Made by a program: the position numbers and the translations under genes. A model generated the notes under the pieces. That model saw only the letters and a program-made list of their open reading frames with translations, was not told where the DNA came from and did no database searches. Shown piece by piece: positions 9,659-18,916 of a DNA stretch of 64,000 nt. Within the stretch, counting starts at the first letter, position 1. Every line of letters starts with the position of its first letter. This DNA is from Clostridium sp. 1001275B_160808_H3 (GTDB taxonomy: Bacteria; Bacillota; Clostridia; Clostridiales; Clostridiaceae). Where the stretch lies: positions 199,100 to 263,099 of the forward strand of contig NZ_JADNAT010000002.1 of the NCBI RefSeq assembly GCF_015550425.1, given 5' to 3'.

Positions 9659-10937
9659 AAAAACAAAGATTACGTTTCACAATGGTATTTTAACTATTGG
9701 AGGAACAATAATAGAAATAACATATGAAGATAGTCATATATTCTTCGATTTTGGAAGTGAATATGATCCGAAATCACCAGTACAACCAACTAATTTACAA
9801 GAATTATTAGATGAAAATTTAGTTCCATATTTAAATAATATGTTTGATCCTAAAATTCCACTAAAAGGTTATGAGTCAAAAGAAGATAACTTTAAAAATA
9901 CAGCAGTATTTTTATCACATGTGCATTTAGATCATTCAAAGATAGTAAATTATTTAAATCCAGAAGTACCTTTATATACATTAGAGGGTACTAAGTCTCT
10001 ATTAAATACTTTGAATATAAATAATGATTTTCTTTTCCCTCTACATGAGAATAAAGGAAATAATACGAGAGATATAATTGGAGTTAAAGAAAATGAAGTG
10101 ATAGAAATTGGCAAAATAAAAGTTAAAGTAATGCCAGTTGATCATGATGCATATGGAGCATGTGGATTGTTGATTGAAACTCCTGATCTAGTAATATCTT
10201 ATACAGGAGATATAAGACTTCATGGATATAGAAAAGAAGCTACTTTAAACTTCTGTAAGGAAAGTGAAAATTGTGATGTTTTACTAATAGAAGGTGTAAG
10301 TGTCTCTTTCCAAGAGTTTGATGATGATGTTAGTGATAAGGAAATTTCAAATGAACCAGAACTAATAGAAAAGATAAATGAAATTGTTAATAATAATCCT
10401 AACAAACAAATAACATTTAATTATTATATTTCTAATATAGAAAGAATTTTAAATATAATAAAAACCAATTCGAGAAAAGTTGTTTTAGATGCATATTATT
10501 CTTATGTACTAAAGGAAGCAACTGGATATGAATCTTATTATTATCAATTAGATAATGGAGATTATGGATTGGATGAAAATCTTAAAGTTAGTTTTGAAGA
10601 TTTATTAAATGATGAAGGAAGCTTTTTCTGGCAACTAGATAAACTTGCAATTAAATATATGGATAAATTAAAAGAAGGTGGAATATATATTCACTCAAAT
10701 GCAGTTCCATTAGGTGAATTTGATCCTGCATATGCACCATTCGTAAACAAATTTGAAGAAAAGAATATTAAATTCGAAAGAGTTTCATGTAGTGGGCATG
10801 CTCATCCTTATGATTTAATTGAAATAATTAACTTAATTAAACCTAAGTTACTAGTTCCAATTCATTCATATCGTCCTGAAAAACTTTATAATGAATCTGG
10901 AGATAGGCTATTACCAGAGAAAAAGCAAACAATTTAA
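9642..10937 (+). CDS. metallo-beta-lactamase-fold hydrolase, RNase J-like architecture
   Basis: A cytosolic zinc hydrolase of 431 residues. The MBL metal motif HVHLDH is at residues 93-98; further metal-ligand regions are VMPVDHDAYG and SYTGDIR, and a late SGHAH motif followed by PIHS near the C-terminus resembles the beta-CASP/RNase J arrangement. The frame is open to a TTG at 9633, but the GTG at 9642 has AGAGGAG (9626-9632) at ideal distance. It is embedded in an ABC importer operon, overlapping the permease gene, so it probably acts on the imported compound (for example a phosphodiester) rather than on bulk RNA. That role is inference. Confidence 0.7.
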   Translation: MALKDKKTKITFHNGILTIGGTIIEITYEDSHIFFDFGSEYDPKSPVQPTNLQELLDENLVPYLNNMFDPKIPLKGYESKEDNFKNTAVFLSHVHLDHSKIVNYLNPEVPLYTLEGTKSLLNTLNINNDFLFPLHENKGNNTRDIIGVKENEVIEIGKIKVKVMPVDHDAYGACGLLIETPDLVISYTGDIRLHGYRKEATLNFCKESENCDVLLIEGVSVSFQEFDDDVSDKEISNEPELIEKINEIVNNNPNKQITFNYYISNIERILNIIKTNSRKVVLDAYYSYVLKEATGYESYYYQLDNGDYGLDENLKVSFEDLLNDEGSFFWQLDKLAIKYMDKLKEGGIYIHSNAVPLGEFDPAYAPFVNKFEEKNIKFERVSCSGHAHPYDLIEIINLIKPKLLVPIHSYRPEKLYNESGDRLLPEKKQTI

Positions 10938-10956
10938 CAACAACGGAGGGTGAAAA

Positions 10957-12213
10957 ATGAAGTTCAAAAAATTATTAGCATTAGCCCTATCAGTAGGACT
11001 ATTAACTGGATGTTCTACTAAAGGTGCTGAATCAAAAAATGAAGAAATAGTAACAGAAATAACAAATCCAGTAGAAATAACATTCTGGCATGCTATGAGT
11101 GGAGATTTAGAAAAATCTCTAATAAAATTAACAGATGAATTTACTGCACAAAATCCTAATATTAAGGTTACTTTACAAAACCAATCAAGTTATCCAGATT
11201 TACAACAAAAAATAACTGCAACAGTTGCAAGTCCTAAGGATTTACCAACAATAACTCAAGCATATCCTGATTGGATGTTTAACCCTATACAAGATGGATT
11301 AGTTACAGATTTAACTCCATACATAGAAAATGAAACTCTTAAGTTTGATAATTATGATGATATATTACCAAGCCTTAGAGAAGCAGCTAAGATAGATGGA
11401 AAGATATATGGAATGCCATTTAATAAATCAACAGAAGTTATTTGGTATAACAAAACATTATTTGATGAATTAAAATTAACACCTCCAACAAATTATGATG
11501 AACTTGTAAAAGTTGCAAAAGAAATTAAAGATAAAAAAGGTATTCCAGGTGCTGGATTTGATTCTTTAAATACTTACTATACTACATTCTTAAAATCAGA
11601 AGGTAAAACTTTTGATAATAACTTTGATGTTACAAGTGATGCGTCAGTTAAAGCTGTTAATTACTATTTAGATGGTGTCAAGGAAGGTTACTTCAGAATT
11701 GCTGGAACAGATAAATATTTATCAGGACCATTTGGAAATGAAACTATAGGTATGTATGTTGGTTCAAATGCAGGTGAAAATTTTGTTAAACAAGGTGTTG
11801 GTGACAAATTTGAAGTAGGTGCTGCTCCATATCCAACAAATGCTTCATTACAACAAGGTACTGATTTATATGTATTCTCAAGTGCTACACCAGAACAAAA
11901 GACTGCTGCATACGAATTTTTTAGATTCTTAACTAGCAAAGAAAAGCAAATTCAATGGGCTTCAGAAACTGGATATATGCCAGTAAGACAAAGTGCTATT
12001 GAATCAGAAGAATATAAAAATTCTGGAAGCTTAATAGCTCCAATATTAGCAGATGCAACTAAGAACTTATATACAAACCCTGTAATAGCTGGTGCTGATG
12101 CTGCATACCGTGAAGCAGGTACAGTTTTAGAAGCAATATTAGCTGATACTAAAACAGATGTGACTAAAAAATTAGAAGAATTTAAAACAACTTTAAATTC
12201 AATTTGGGAATAA
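10957..12213 (+). CDS. ABC transporter substrate-binding lipoprotein, UgpB-like
   Basis: Extracellular binding lipoprotein of the importer, 418 residues. The signal peptide ends in a lipobox LLTGC with Cys at residue 19. The mature region has the CUT1/UgpB signature FWHAMSG and the family features IYGMPFNKSTEV and the AYEFFRFLTS segment. A UgpB-like fold suggests glycerol-3-phosphate, a glycerophosphodiester or a sugar as ligand. GGAGG lies just upstream. Followed by paired hairpins before the nucleotidase gene. Confidence 0.82.
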   Translation: MKFKKLLALALSVGLLTGCSTKGAESKNEEIVTEITNPVEITFWHAMSGDLEKSLIKLTDEFTAQNPNIKVTLQNQSSYPDLQQKITATVASPKDLPTITQAYPDWMFNPIQDGLVTDLTPYIENETLKFDNYDDILPSLREAAKIDGKIYGMPFNKSTEVIWYNKTLFDELKLTPPTNYDELVKVAKEIKDKKGIPGAGFDSLNTYYTTFLKSEGKTFDNNFDVTSDASVKAVNYYLDGVKEGYFRIAGTDKYLSGPFGNETIGMYVGSNAGENFVKQGVGDKFEVGAAPYPTNASLQQGTDLYVFSSATPEQKTAAYEFFRFLTSKEKQIQWASETGYMPVRQSAIESEEYKNSGSLIAPILADATKNLYTNPVIAGADAAYREAGTVLEAILADTKTDVTKKLEEFKTTLNSIWE

Positions 12214-12220
12214 TATAACA

Positions 12221-12272
12221 GGAGCTGCTTTATGGCAGCTCCAAATTTTGAAAGCTCCGTAAGGAGTTTTTT
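12221..12272 (+). terminator. double hairpin between binding-protein and nucleotidase genes
   Basis: First stem GGAGCTGC/GGCAGCTCC (12221-12242) has no T-run. Second stem (12251-12258 with 12263-12270) runs into TTTTTT and looks like a weak intrinsic terminator. Together they could lower expression of the downstream gene relative to the binding protein. Confidence 0.6.
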
Positions 12273-12333
12273 CTTTAATTTTATATTATACATTATTCAT
12301 TTTACATTGTGCAAAGCACATAAAGGAGGTACT

Positions 12334-13848
12334 ATGAAATTAGTAATTTATCAAACAAGTGATTTACATGGATTTGTATATCCAACAAATTATGTAACTG
12401 AAAAATCTCTTGGAATATTAAAAATAGGAACCTATATTTTAAAGGATGAAAAGAACTATGATGCATCTTTAAAAATAGATTGTGGTGATTTAATTCAAGG
12501 GTCAGCCTTAACTCATTATTTATCTAAGCAAAATCTAGAGACTAATCCAATAACAGAACTTTTAGAAGATATAGGATACGATGCGTATACTTTAGGTAAT
12601 CATGAATTTAATTATGGATTAGATTATTTAAATACTGCTTATAAGACGGTTTCAGATAAAATTATAAACTCCAATATTAAAGGTTTGTCATTTGATAGTA
12701 ATCCTTATAAGATTTTTGATTTTAATGGTTTTAAGGTAGGATGTATAGGGTTTACAACATCATTTATACCTAATTGGGAACAAGAAAAGAATATTAAAAA
12801 CTTAGAATTTTTAGATCCGGTAAAAGTTTATGGAGAATATGAAGAGGAATTAAAAGAAAAATCTGATATTATAATAGCTTGTTATCATGGAGGCTTCGAA
12901 AAAAGTCTAGATGGAAATAACACGCCTACAGAAAAGTTAACAAAGGAGAACCAAGCAAGTGAATTGTTAGAAAACTATGATTCTATAGATATTGTTTTAA
13001 GTGGTCATCAACATAGATCATTTATAACAAAAATAAATGGAGTTGTATGTACACAACCTATGCATAATGGTCAAAATTTTACTAAGATAGTTATAGATAC
13101 TGAAACTAAAGAGATGAATTATGAATTAATAGATGTATCAAAATTAAATGATGAAATTGATTCTAAGCTAGAAAAACGATTTGCGAATATAAATAAGGAG
13201 TTACAAGATTATTTAGATAAGGAAATAGGCCATTTTAAAAATGACATAATCTTAGATGATATCTTTATAGCAAGACTTAAGGGGCATCCTTTCATAAATT
13301 TCTTACATGAAGTTCAATTAGATGTTTCTAATGCAGATTTTTCAGCTTTATCATTATTTGATACGGCTATTGGATTTAAGAAAAATGTTTCAATTAGAGA
13401 CGTACTAATTAATTATCCATATCCAAATACATTAAAAGTTCTTAAAATTAAAGGTAGCAAAGTTAAAGAAGCTATTGAAAAAAGTGCTACATATTTTGTT
13501 TTAGAAAATAATGAAATTAAAATTAATAAAGAATTTTTAGTACCGAAGGTACAAAACTATAATTATGATACATTTGCAGGTTTAACTTATGAAATAGATT
13601 TAAATGAAGATTTCGGAAATCGTGTTGTTTCAATGAAAAAGGATGGAAAAGAAATAGATTTAAATAAAGATTACACAATAGTTTTAAATAATTATCGTGC
13701 AAGCAATACAGCTATTTATCCTGCTTATGAAAATGCTCAAGTTGTAAAAGAAATAAATATGGATATGAGTGAGCTTATAATAGATTATTTCCAAAGAAAC
13801 CATGAAGTAGATATTCCAGGTGAAAGTAGTTATATAATTAAATATTAA
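12334..13848 (+). CDS. 5'-nucleotidase/cyclic phosphodiesterase family metallophosphoesterase
   Basis: A 504-residue two-domain enzyme: an N-terminal calcineurin-like metallophosphoesterase domain (DLHG near residue 10, GNHEFNYG, then SGHQHR) and a C-terminal 5'-nucleotidase domain (about 330-504). Family members dephosphorylate nucleotides, UDP-sugars or 2',3'-cyclic nucleotides. Unlike most relatives it has no signal peptide, so it should act in the cytosol. The frame is open upstream to 12232, but AAAGGAGGT at 12322-12330 fixes ATG 12334. Its place after the importer genes suggests it works on the imported phosphoester. Confidence 0.82.
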   Translation: MKLVIYQTSDLHGFVYPTNYVTEKSLGILKIGTYILKDEKNYDASLKIDCGDLIQGSALTHYLSKQNLETNPITELLEDIGYDAYTLGNHEFNYGLDYLNTAYKTVSDKIINSNIKGLSFDSNPYKIFDFNGFKVGCIGFTTSFIPNWEQEKNIKNLEFLDPVKVYGEYEEELKEKSDIIIACYHGGFEKSLDGNNTPTEKLTKENQASELLENYDSIDIVLSGHQHRSFITKINGVVCTQPMHNGQNFTKIVIDTETKEMNYELIDVSKLNDEIDSKLEKRFANINKELQDYLDKEIGHFKNDIILDDIFIARLKGHPFINFLHEVQLDVSNADFSALSLFDTAIGFKKNVSIRDVLINYPYPNTLKVLKIKGSKVKEAIEKSATYFVLENNEIKINKEFLVPKVQNYNYDTFAGLTYEIDLNEDFGNRVVSMKKDGKEIDLNKDYTIVLNNYRASNTAIYPAYENAQVVKEINMDMSELIIDYFQRNHEVDIPGESSYIIKY

Positions 13849-13859
13849 TTTATTATTTA

Positions 13860-13906
13860 GAGTTCAAGGATATTTTTAAAATTATAATATCTTTGAACTT
13901 TTTTAT
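13860..13906 (+). terminator. intrinsic terminator after the nucleotidase gene
   Basis: Stem AGTTCAAGGATA paired with TATCTTTGAACT (wobbles), followed by TTTTTTA. Confidence 0.75.
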
Positions 13907-14113
13907 TTATAGGATTAATTTATATTATTAACATGAAATCACATTCAAATTTTATGATAATATAGTGAATTTAATTAATATAAATTATATTAAGATTGAA
14001 GGAATAATAGCCAAATGAATAAAGTTGTTATAATAAGTGATTAATAGGAATTATTTTTTCATAATATCAAATAATAAAGTTTATTAGTACTATTTGAAAC
14101 AAGGAGAATATTG

Positions 14114-15379
14114 ATGAGCGAACAAGTTAATACTGAAAAAAATCAAGATTATTATAAATTAATACGGCAAATATTTAAGTGGATTATATTAAGCATTGCT
14201 ATGGCTATACCTATTGGTATTATAGTTGGTCTGTTTAATAGGATGTTATCTGCAGCTAATAATTACAGAAAGGATCATGAGTATTTAATATACTTTTTGC
14301 CTATAGCAGGGTTAATAATAACGTTTATGTATTTAAAAACAAAAAGAAATGCATATTCAGGAGAAAATTTGCTTAAATCTGAAGTTCAATCAGCGGCTAA
14401 GAATATTCCATTTTATATGACATTTGTAGTATTTATAGGATCTTTATTAACTACATTTTGCGGTGGCTCGGCAGGAAAAGAGGGGTCAGCAGTAGCAATG
14501 GGAGGGACTTTAGGAGATTTTATAGCAAGGAAGTTTAAATTATCTGATGATGAACAAAGAACATTAGTAATATGTGGGGTTGGGAGTGCATTTGGAGTAA
14601 TATATGATGTGCCTTTTGCAGGAGCAATCTTAGGAATGGAGTTAATATTAAAAGGTAGGTTTCATTATCAAGCATTAATTCCAGCTTTTTTAACAGCTGT
14701 AATATCTAATGAAATAGCAATGAGAGTAGGAAGTAAGGTTGTAGAGTATCCTAATTTAGTTTTAGATGATTTAAGCTTTGTAGTTCTTATGAAATTAGTA
14801 TTACTAGGTATAATATTTGGAATAGGCGGATTTATATTTAATTTAGTATTAGATAATAGTAGTAAGGTTTATAATATGTTTACTAGAAATCCATATATAA
14901 AAGCTATTTTAGGTGGAGTTATAACAATAATTCTATTTTTAATAGTTGGAGATAATTATAATGGATTAGGTCAGTCTTTTATAAATGAATCATTTAAAAG
15001 TCATGTAAGTATAATGGATTCTATATGGAAAATTATATTCACAGCTGTCGCATTAGGTTCAGTTTTCCAAGGTGGAAGAGGAAATCCAACATTTTTTGTA
15101 GGAGCAACTTTAGGAAGCTTTGTTTCTAAATTTATTAATTTACCACTTACATCTGTGACAGCATTAGGAATGATAGGGCTATTTTGTAGTGCAACCTCTC
15201 TTCCTATAACATCTATAGCTATGGCTTTGGAATACTTTGGTGGAGAGGAAATGGTAGCAATTATAACTGTTATGACAGTTAGTTATATAATTTCTGGATT
15301 TTATGATATATTAACAAAAAGAAAATTACCAAAAGAAAAAGAAAAAATATTTGAAGGAAATATAAGAAAACATGATTAA
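14114..15379 (+). CDS. CLC-family anion transporter
   Basis: A membrane anion channel or anion/proton antiporter of 421 residues with about ten hydrophobic segments. The CLC selectivity motifs are recognisable but divergent: GSAGKEGSA (usual GREGP) near residue 120 and GGRGNPTFFVGA (usual G.F.P) near 320. The gating glutamate is kept. Such variants occur among Firmicute CLCs, including fluoride exporters, so the ion is uncertain; I found no fluoride riboswitch upstream. ATG 14114 is preferred over the TTG at 14111 because of AAGGAG at 14101-14106. It stands alone. Confidence 0.75.
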   Translation: MSEQVNTEKNQDYYKLIRQIFKWIILSIAMAIPIGIIVGLFNRMLSAANNYRKDHEYLIYFLPIAGLIITFMYLKTKRNAYSGENLLKSEVQSAAKNIPFYMTFVVFIGSLLTTFCGGSAGKEGSAVAMGGTLGDFIARKFKLSDDEQRTLVICGVGSAFGVIYDVPFAGAILGMELILKGRFHYQALIPAFLTAVISNEIAMRVGSKVVEYPNLVLDDLSFVVLMKLVLLGIIFGIGGFIFNLVLDNSSKVYNMFTRNPYIKAILGGVITIILFLIVGDNYNGLGQSFINESFKSHVSIMDSIWKIIFTAVALGSVFQGGRGNPTFFVGATLGSFVSKFINLPLTSVTALGMIGLFCSATSLPITSIAMALEYFGGEEMVAIITVMTVSYIISGFYDILTKRKLPKEKEKIFEGNIRKHD

Positions 15380-15529
15380 AGAGATTAATATGCATAATGG
15401 AGCGCTGAATTAATTTATAAAAATGAGGTATATACTTTTAAATTTAGGTTATAAGATAATTATGAAGGATATATATTTGATAATATATATTTAATATAAA
15501 CTTATGACTAATATAGGGAAGGTGAACTA

Positions 15530-17131
15530 ATGAAGAAAAAACATAATAAATCTTTTAAATCTCTATCTCTAATTATGTTAGCTATTTTAATATTAACATT
15601 TTATTCAATAAGTCTTTTTAGAGATAAAGAAGAAGTACAATCTGTATTTGTAGCAGAAACTAGTGATAATGATATTATTCCAAAGCCATTAAGATATGAA
15701 AAGGGAACTGGAAAGTTTTTGCTTACTAAGGATACTTCAATTTATGTAAAAGGAAATAATGAAGCAGAAACAGAGGAGCTTGGCAGAATTGCAGAATTAT
15801 TAAAAGAAAAATTAAAACCTTCAACAGGATTTGAGTTGAATATAATAAGGGGTGAAAAGCCTGCTGTATCAAGCATTTATTTAACAACTATTGGAGGAGA
15901 AGAAGCTCAAGGAAATGAAGGATACAAAATGATAACTACTTCTGAAAATGTTAAGATAATAGCATATAAGCCAGAAGGTGTTTTTAGAGGTGTTCAAACA
16001 TTAAAACAGTTATTACCTACAGATATTGTAAAAAGTACATTAGTTACTAATGTTGAGTGGAGTATTCCTGTTTCTACAATAAATGATAAGCCTGAATATC
16101 AATATAGAGGGTTAATGATAGATGTTGCTAGGCATTTTTTTACGGAGGATGAAATTAAACGTCAAATAGATTATGCGGCACAGTATAAAATAAATAGAGT
16201 ACATTTACATCTTACTGATGATCAAGGATGGCGTATTGAAATAAAGAAATATCCAGATTTAACTCTTATAGGAGGAAGTACAGAAGTTGGTGGTGGACCA
16301 GGAGGATACTATACACAAGATCAGTTTAAAAGTATAGTTAAATATGCAGCTGATAGATATATAGAAATAATTCCGGAAGTTGATATGCCAGGTCATAGTA
16401 ATGCGGCATTAGCTTCTTATGGATTCTTAAATCCAGATGGAAAAAGAAAACCATTATATACAGGAACAGATGTTGGTTTTAGCTCTTTCATGACACATAG
16501 TGAAAAAACATATGAATTTATTAGTGATGTTATCAAAGAAATCTCAGAAATATCACCTTCAAAATATTTTCATATAGGAGGAGATGAAGCTGAAAGTACT
16601 AAAAAAGCCGATTATGATTATTTTGTGGGAAGAGTAGCTAAGATAGTTGAAGGTTATGGGAAAACGCCAATAGGATGGGATCCAATAGATACTGCCCCAG
16701 AAATAAATTCAAGTGTAGTGTTACAAAATTGGAAGGATTCAAATGAAGCAGCTAGAGAAAAAAAGATGAAGATGATAATTTCGATAGCATCAAAAGCTTA
16801 TTTGGATATGAAGTATAATGAAAGTACGCCATATGGATTAGATTGGGCAGGATACATTCCTATAGAAACTGCATATAAATGGGATCCTACAGAATATGCT
16901 CCTAGGGATTTGATTTTAGGGTTAGAAGCTCCATTATGGACAGAAACTATTTCAACTGTAGAGCAAATGGATTTTATGATATATCCAAGATTACTAGGTT
17001 ACGCTGAAATTGGTTGGACTCCTAAAGAACTTAGAAATTGGGATGAATATAAAATTAGGTTGGAGAAACAAGGCGAAAGACTTAGTAATCAAGGCATTAA
17101 TTATTATAGGGATAGTGGTATATGGAAATAA
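15530..17131 (+). CDS. beta-N-acetylhexosaminidase, glycoside hydrolase family 20
   Basis: Removes terminal N-acetylglucosamine or N-acetylgalactosamine from glycans outside the cell. The 533-residue protein has an N-terminal hydrophobic segment (about 11-28) acting as signal or anchor, a GH20b domain (about 50-185) and a GH20 barrel (about 190-520). The catalytic Asp-Glu pair is in HIGGDE (D352, E353); HLHLTDDQGWR and MPGHSNAA are further family motifs. No lipobox, LPXTG or added binding domains are seen. The terminal residues are not decayed. It may help harvest host mucin or peptidoglycan sugars. Confidence 0.88.
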   Translation: MKKKHNKSFKSLSLIMLAILILTFYSISLFRDKEEVQSVFVAETSDNDIIPKPLRYEKGTGKFLLTKDTSIYVKGNNEAETEELGRIAELLKEKLKPSTGFELNIIRGEKPAVSSIYLTTIGGEEAQGNEGYKMITTSENVKIIAYKPEGVFRGVQTLKQLLPTDIVKSTLVTNVEWSIPVSTINDKPEYQYRGLMIDVARHFFTEDEIKRQIDYAAQYKINRVHLHLTDDQGWRIEIKKYPDLTLIGGSTEVGGGPGGYYTQDQFKSIVKYAADRYIEIIPEVDMPGHSNAALASYGFLNPDGKRKPLYTGTDVGFSSFMTHSEKTYEFISDVIKEISEISPSKYFHIGGDEAESTKKADYDYFVGRVAKIVEGYGKTPIGWDPIDTAPEINSSVVLQNWKDSNEAAREKKMKMIISIASKAYLDMKYNESTPYGLDWAGYIPIETAYKWDPTEYAPRDLILGLEAPLWTETISTVEQMDFMIYPRLLGYAEIGWTPKELRNWDEYKIRLEKQGERLSNQGINYYRDSGIWK

Positions 17132-17199
17132 AATTCAAAGATATTAATTTAGATTTATGTTAAAATAGTATTATATTATTAAATAAGGGGAGAATTTTG

Positions 17200-17253
17200 A
17201 TGTGTATTAGAGTAGAATTAGTTGTTAGATTAGGCTCTAAGCAAGGACTGTAA
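17200..17253 (+). CDS. 17-codon leader peptide
   Basis: A short open frame, peptide MCIRVELVVRLGSKQGL, begins at ATG 17200 behind AGGGGAG (17186-17192). Its last codons form the 5' arms of two overlapping RNA stems, and the stop codon directly follows the second arm. This arrangement is typical of translation-dependent attenuation. No family recognised for the peptide. Confidence 0.6.
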   Translation: MCIRVELVVRLGSKQGL

Positions 17254-17338
17254 GCTATTATTACAATTTTGTTTAGAGCCGTATTAGGAATATAAATGCG
17301 GTTTGAATGTTTTGTGCAGTCTTTGCTTTTTATTTATG
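17233..17338 (+). promoter_or_regulatory. attenuator with interleaved stems
   Basis: Stem A pairs GGCTCTAAG (17233-17241) with TTTAGAGCC (17272-17280). Stem B pairs AAGCAAGGACTG (17239-17250) with CAGTCTTTGCTT (17317-17328) and runs into TTTTTATTT, forming an intrinsic terminator 30 bases before the next gene. The arms are ordered A-B-A-B and share 17239-17241, so the two stems compete or form a pseudoknot. A ribosome at the end of the leader peptide would cover both 5' arms. Confidence 0.6.
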
Positions 17339-17366
17339 AATTAAGTAGTAGATAGGAGCAACTAAT

Positions 17367-17642
17367 ATGAAGTATAAAAAAGCACAAGATATATTGCCAG
17401 AGGAGATTATTAAAATAATTCAAGAATATGTAGATGGAGGATATCTATATATTCCTACAAAGTTTGAAAAAAGAAAATCCTGGGGCACTCAAAGTGGACT
17501 AAAGGATGAGTTAAAACAAAGAAATAGAGAAATTTACAGTAAGTATAGTGAAGGAATGACTATTAATGAGCTTACTAAATGTTACTATCTTACTGAAAGT
17601 AGTATTAGAAGAATAATTAGACAACAAAAAGATATAATATGA
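17367..17642 (+). CDS. CD3324-type small DNA-binding protein (Mor/HTH-like)
   Basis: A 91-residue protein resembling the clostridial CD3324 family, related to Mor-type regulators. The N-terminal half has the family pattern ILPEE..K.IQ.YV.GGYLYIP; the C-terminal half ends in a helix-turn-helix (YSEGMTINELTKCYYLTESSIRRII) suited to DNA binding. Start ATG 17367 follows TAGGAG at a good distance. It is expressed behind the leader-peptide attenuator and ends with its own terminator. Its target genes are unknown. Confidence 0.65.
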   Translation: MKYKKAQDILPEEIIKIIQEYVDGGYLYIPTKFEKRKSWGTQSGLKDELKQRNREIYSKYSEGMTINELTKCYYLTESSIRRIIRQQKDII

Positions 17643-17650
17643 ATTTTGGA

Positions 17651-17690
17651 AATAATACCTATATGATTTTTATATAGGTATTATTTTTTT
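17651..17690 (+). terminator. intrinsic terminator after the CD3324-type gene
   Basis: A 13-bp perfect stem (17651-17663 with 17673-17685) followed by T-rich sequence. Confidence 0.85.
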
Positions 17691-17880
17691 ATCAAAATTT
17701 GTTCAGAAGTGTTTTTAAACTTGTTACATAAATTTATTAAATGATATTATTCGTATAAGGTATTGGTATGAATAAAATATATTACTTTTTTAATAATATA
17801 ATTAAAAGCATATTTTGATTATATTATATTTATCTATAAATAAAGTAAAGTTATAAAGGTATATTGAAAGGGGAATAAAG

Positions 17881-18600
17881 ATGAATATAGTAACAGTATT
17901 GGATGTTAACTTTGAGTATGGAGGCACGGTTAATACAATTTTTCCTGTAATATTAAGTGATAATAACAATATGATATTAATTGATTGTGGATATCAAAAC
18001 TTTTTACCGCTAATAGAAGAGTGTGCTAGAAAAAAAGAAATTGAATTAAATAAACTGACAAAAATAATTATAACTCATCACGATTATGATCATATGGGAT
18101 CACTAGCAGATTTTAAGAGGAAATATCCTAATATAGAAGTATTATCATCATATATAGAATCAAGATATATAAGTGGAGAAGAAAAATCCTTAAGGTTAAA
18201 GCAAGCAGAATTTATATATGATACTATTCCAGAAGAGGATAAAGAGGAGGCAAGAAATTTTCAACATATGCTCGAATCCATAGAAAATGTTAAAGTTGAT
18301 ACAGTGTTAAAAGATAAAGAAAAGCTTGAATGGTGCGGAGGAGTGGAGATAATTGAAACTCCAGGACATATGCCAGGACATATATCTATATATCTAAAAG
18401 AAAGTAAAACGCTAATAGCAGGAGATGCTTTAGTTATAGAGGATAATAAATTAGTAATTGCAAACCCTCAGTATACATTAGATATGGAGAAAGCTAGAAA
18501 TTCTATAATTAAGTTATTAAATTATGATATAGAAAAAATAATATGCTATCATGGTGGAATATACAGAAAAAATATAAGAGAATCACTTATGAAAATTTAG
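17881..18600 (+). CDS. metallo-beta-lactamase-fold hydrolase
   Basis: A 239-residue single-domain MBL hydrolase of the glyoxalase-II/lactonase-like superfamily. Metal motif THHDYDHMG is at residues 65-73, with ETPGHMPGH and AGDAL as later ligand regions and a C-terminal CYHGG. No signal peptide, so cytosolic. It has GGGG upstream of ATG 17881. The immediate neighbours do not suggest a substrate; quorum-signal lactonase, glyoxalase or other thioester hydrolase are all possible. Confidence 0.75.
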   Translation: MNIVTVLDVNFEYGGTVNTIFPVILSDNNNMILIDCGYQNFLPLIEECARKKEIELNKLTKIIITHHDYDHMGSLADFKRKYPNIEVLSSYIESRYISGEEKSLRLKQAEFIYDTIPEEDKEEARNFQHMLESIENVKVDTVLKDKEKLEWCGGVEIIETPGHMPGHISIYLKESKTLIAGDALVIEDNKLVIANPQYTLDMEKARNSIIKLLNYDIEKIICYHGGIYRKNIRESLMKI

Positions 18601-18645
18601 TTTAAAACATATACTATTGATGAAAAAGTTGATTTTAAGTTGGTA

Positions 18646-18736
18646 TTTAACAAGGATTTAACAATTGTTAATTTAATCTTCTAAAACTGTTATTATTACA
18701 TGCTTTGCTATTTAACAAGAATTTAACGGTATAAAC
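18646..18736 (+). promoter_or_regulatory. two Pho-box-like direct-repeat clusters
   Basis: TTTAACA occurs at 18646 and 18657, and TTTAACA/TTTAACG at 18711 and 18722, each pair with an exact 11-base period. This is the layout bound by PhoP of the PhoPR system in Firmicutes. The second pair ends about 17 bases before the -35 box of the phosphate transporter promoter. The 316-base intergenic region holds nothing else I recognise. Confidence 0.6.
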
Positions 18737-18744
18737 TGTGTATT

Positions 18745-18773
18745 TTGCTTGTATTTTTAAGATTAAATATTAT
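18745..18773 (+). promoter_or_regulatory. predicted promoter of pit-DUF47
   Basis: TTGCTT (18745-18750), 17-base spacer, TATTAT (18768-18773). It lies just downstream of the Pho-box-like repeats, as expected for an activated promoter. Confidence 0.5.
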
Positions 18774-18916
18774 ATAATCACATTGTAAAAATTTTGTGAA
18801 CAATATTATCATGATAATGAAAATAATAATAGTAAATATATTTATTATGATACAAAAAGTAGGTTTTATGACATATATTAACTGAAAATTAACGTAAAAA
18901 TGAAAGGGGATATTTC

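Noticed and set aside
13907..14113. Fluoride riboswitch before the CLC gene
   Set aside because: The conserved GGNGATGG-type core and its partner segments are absent.
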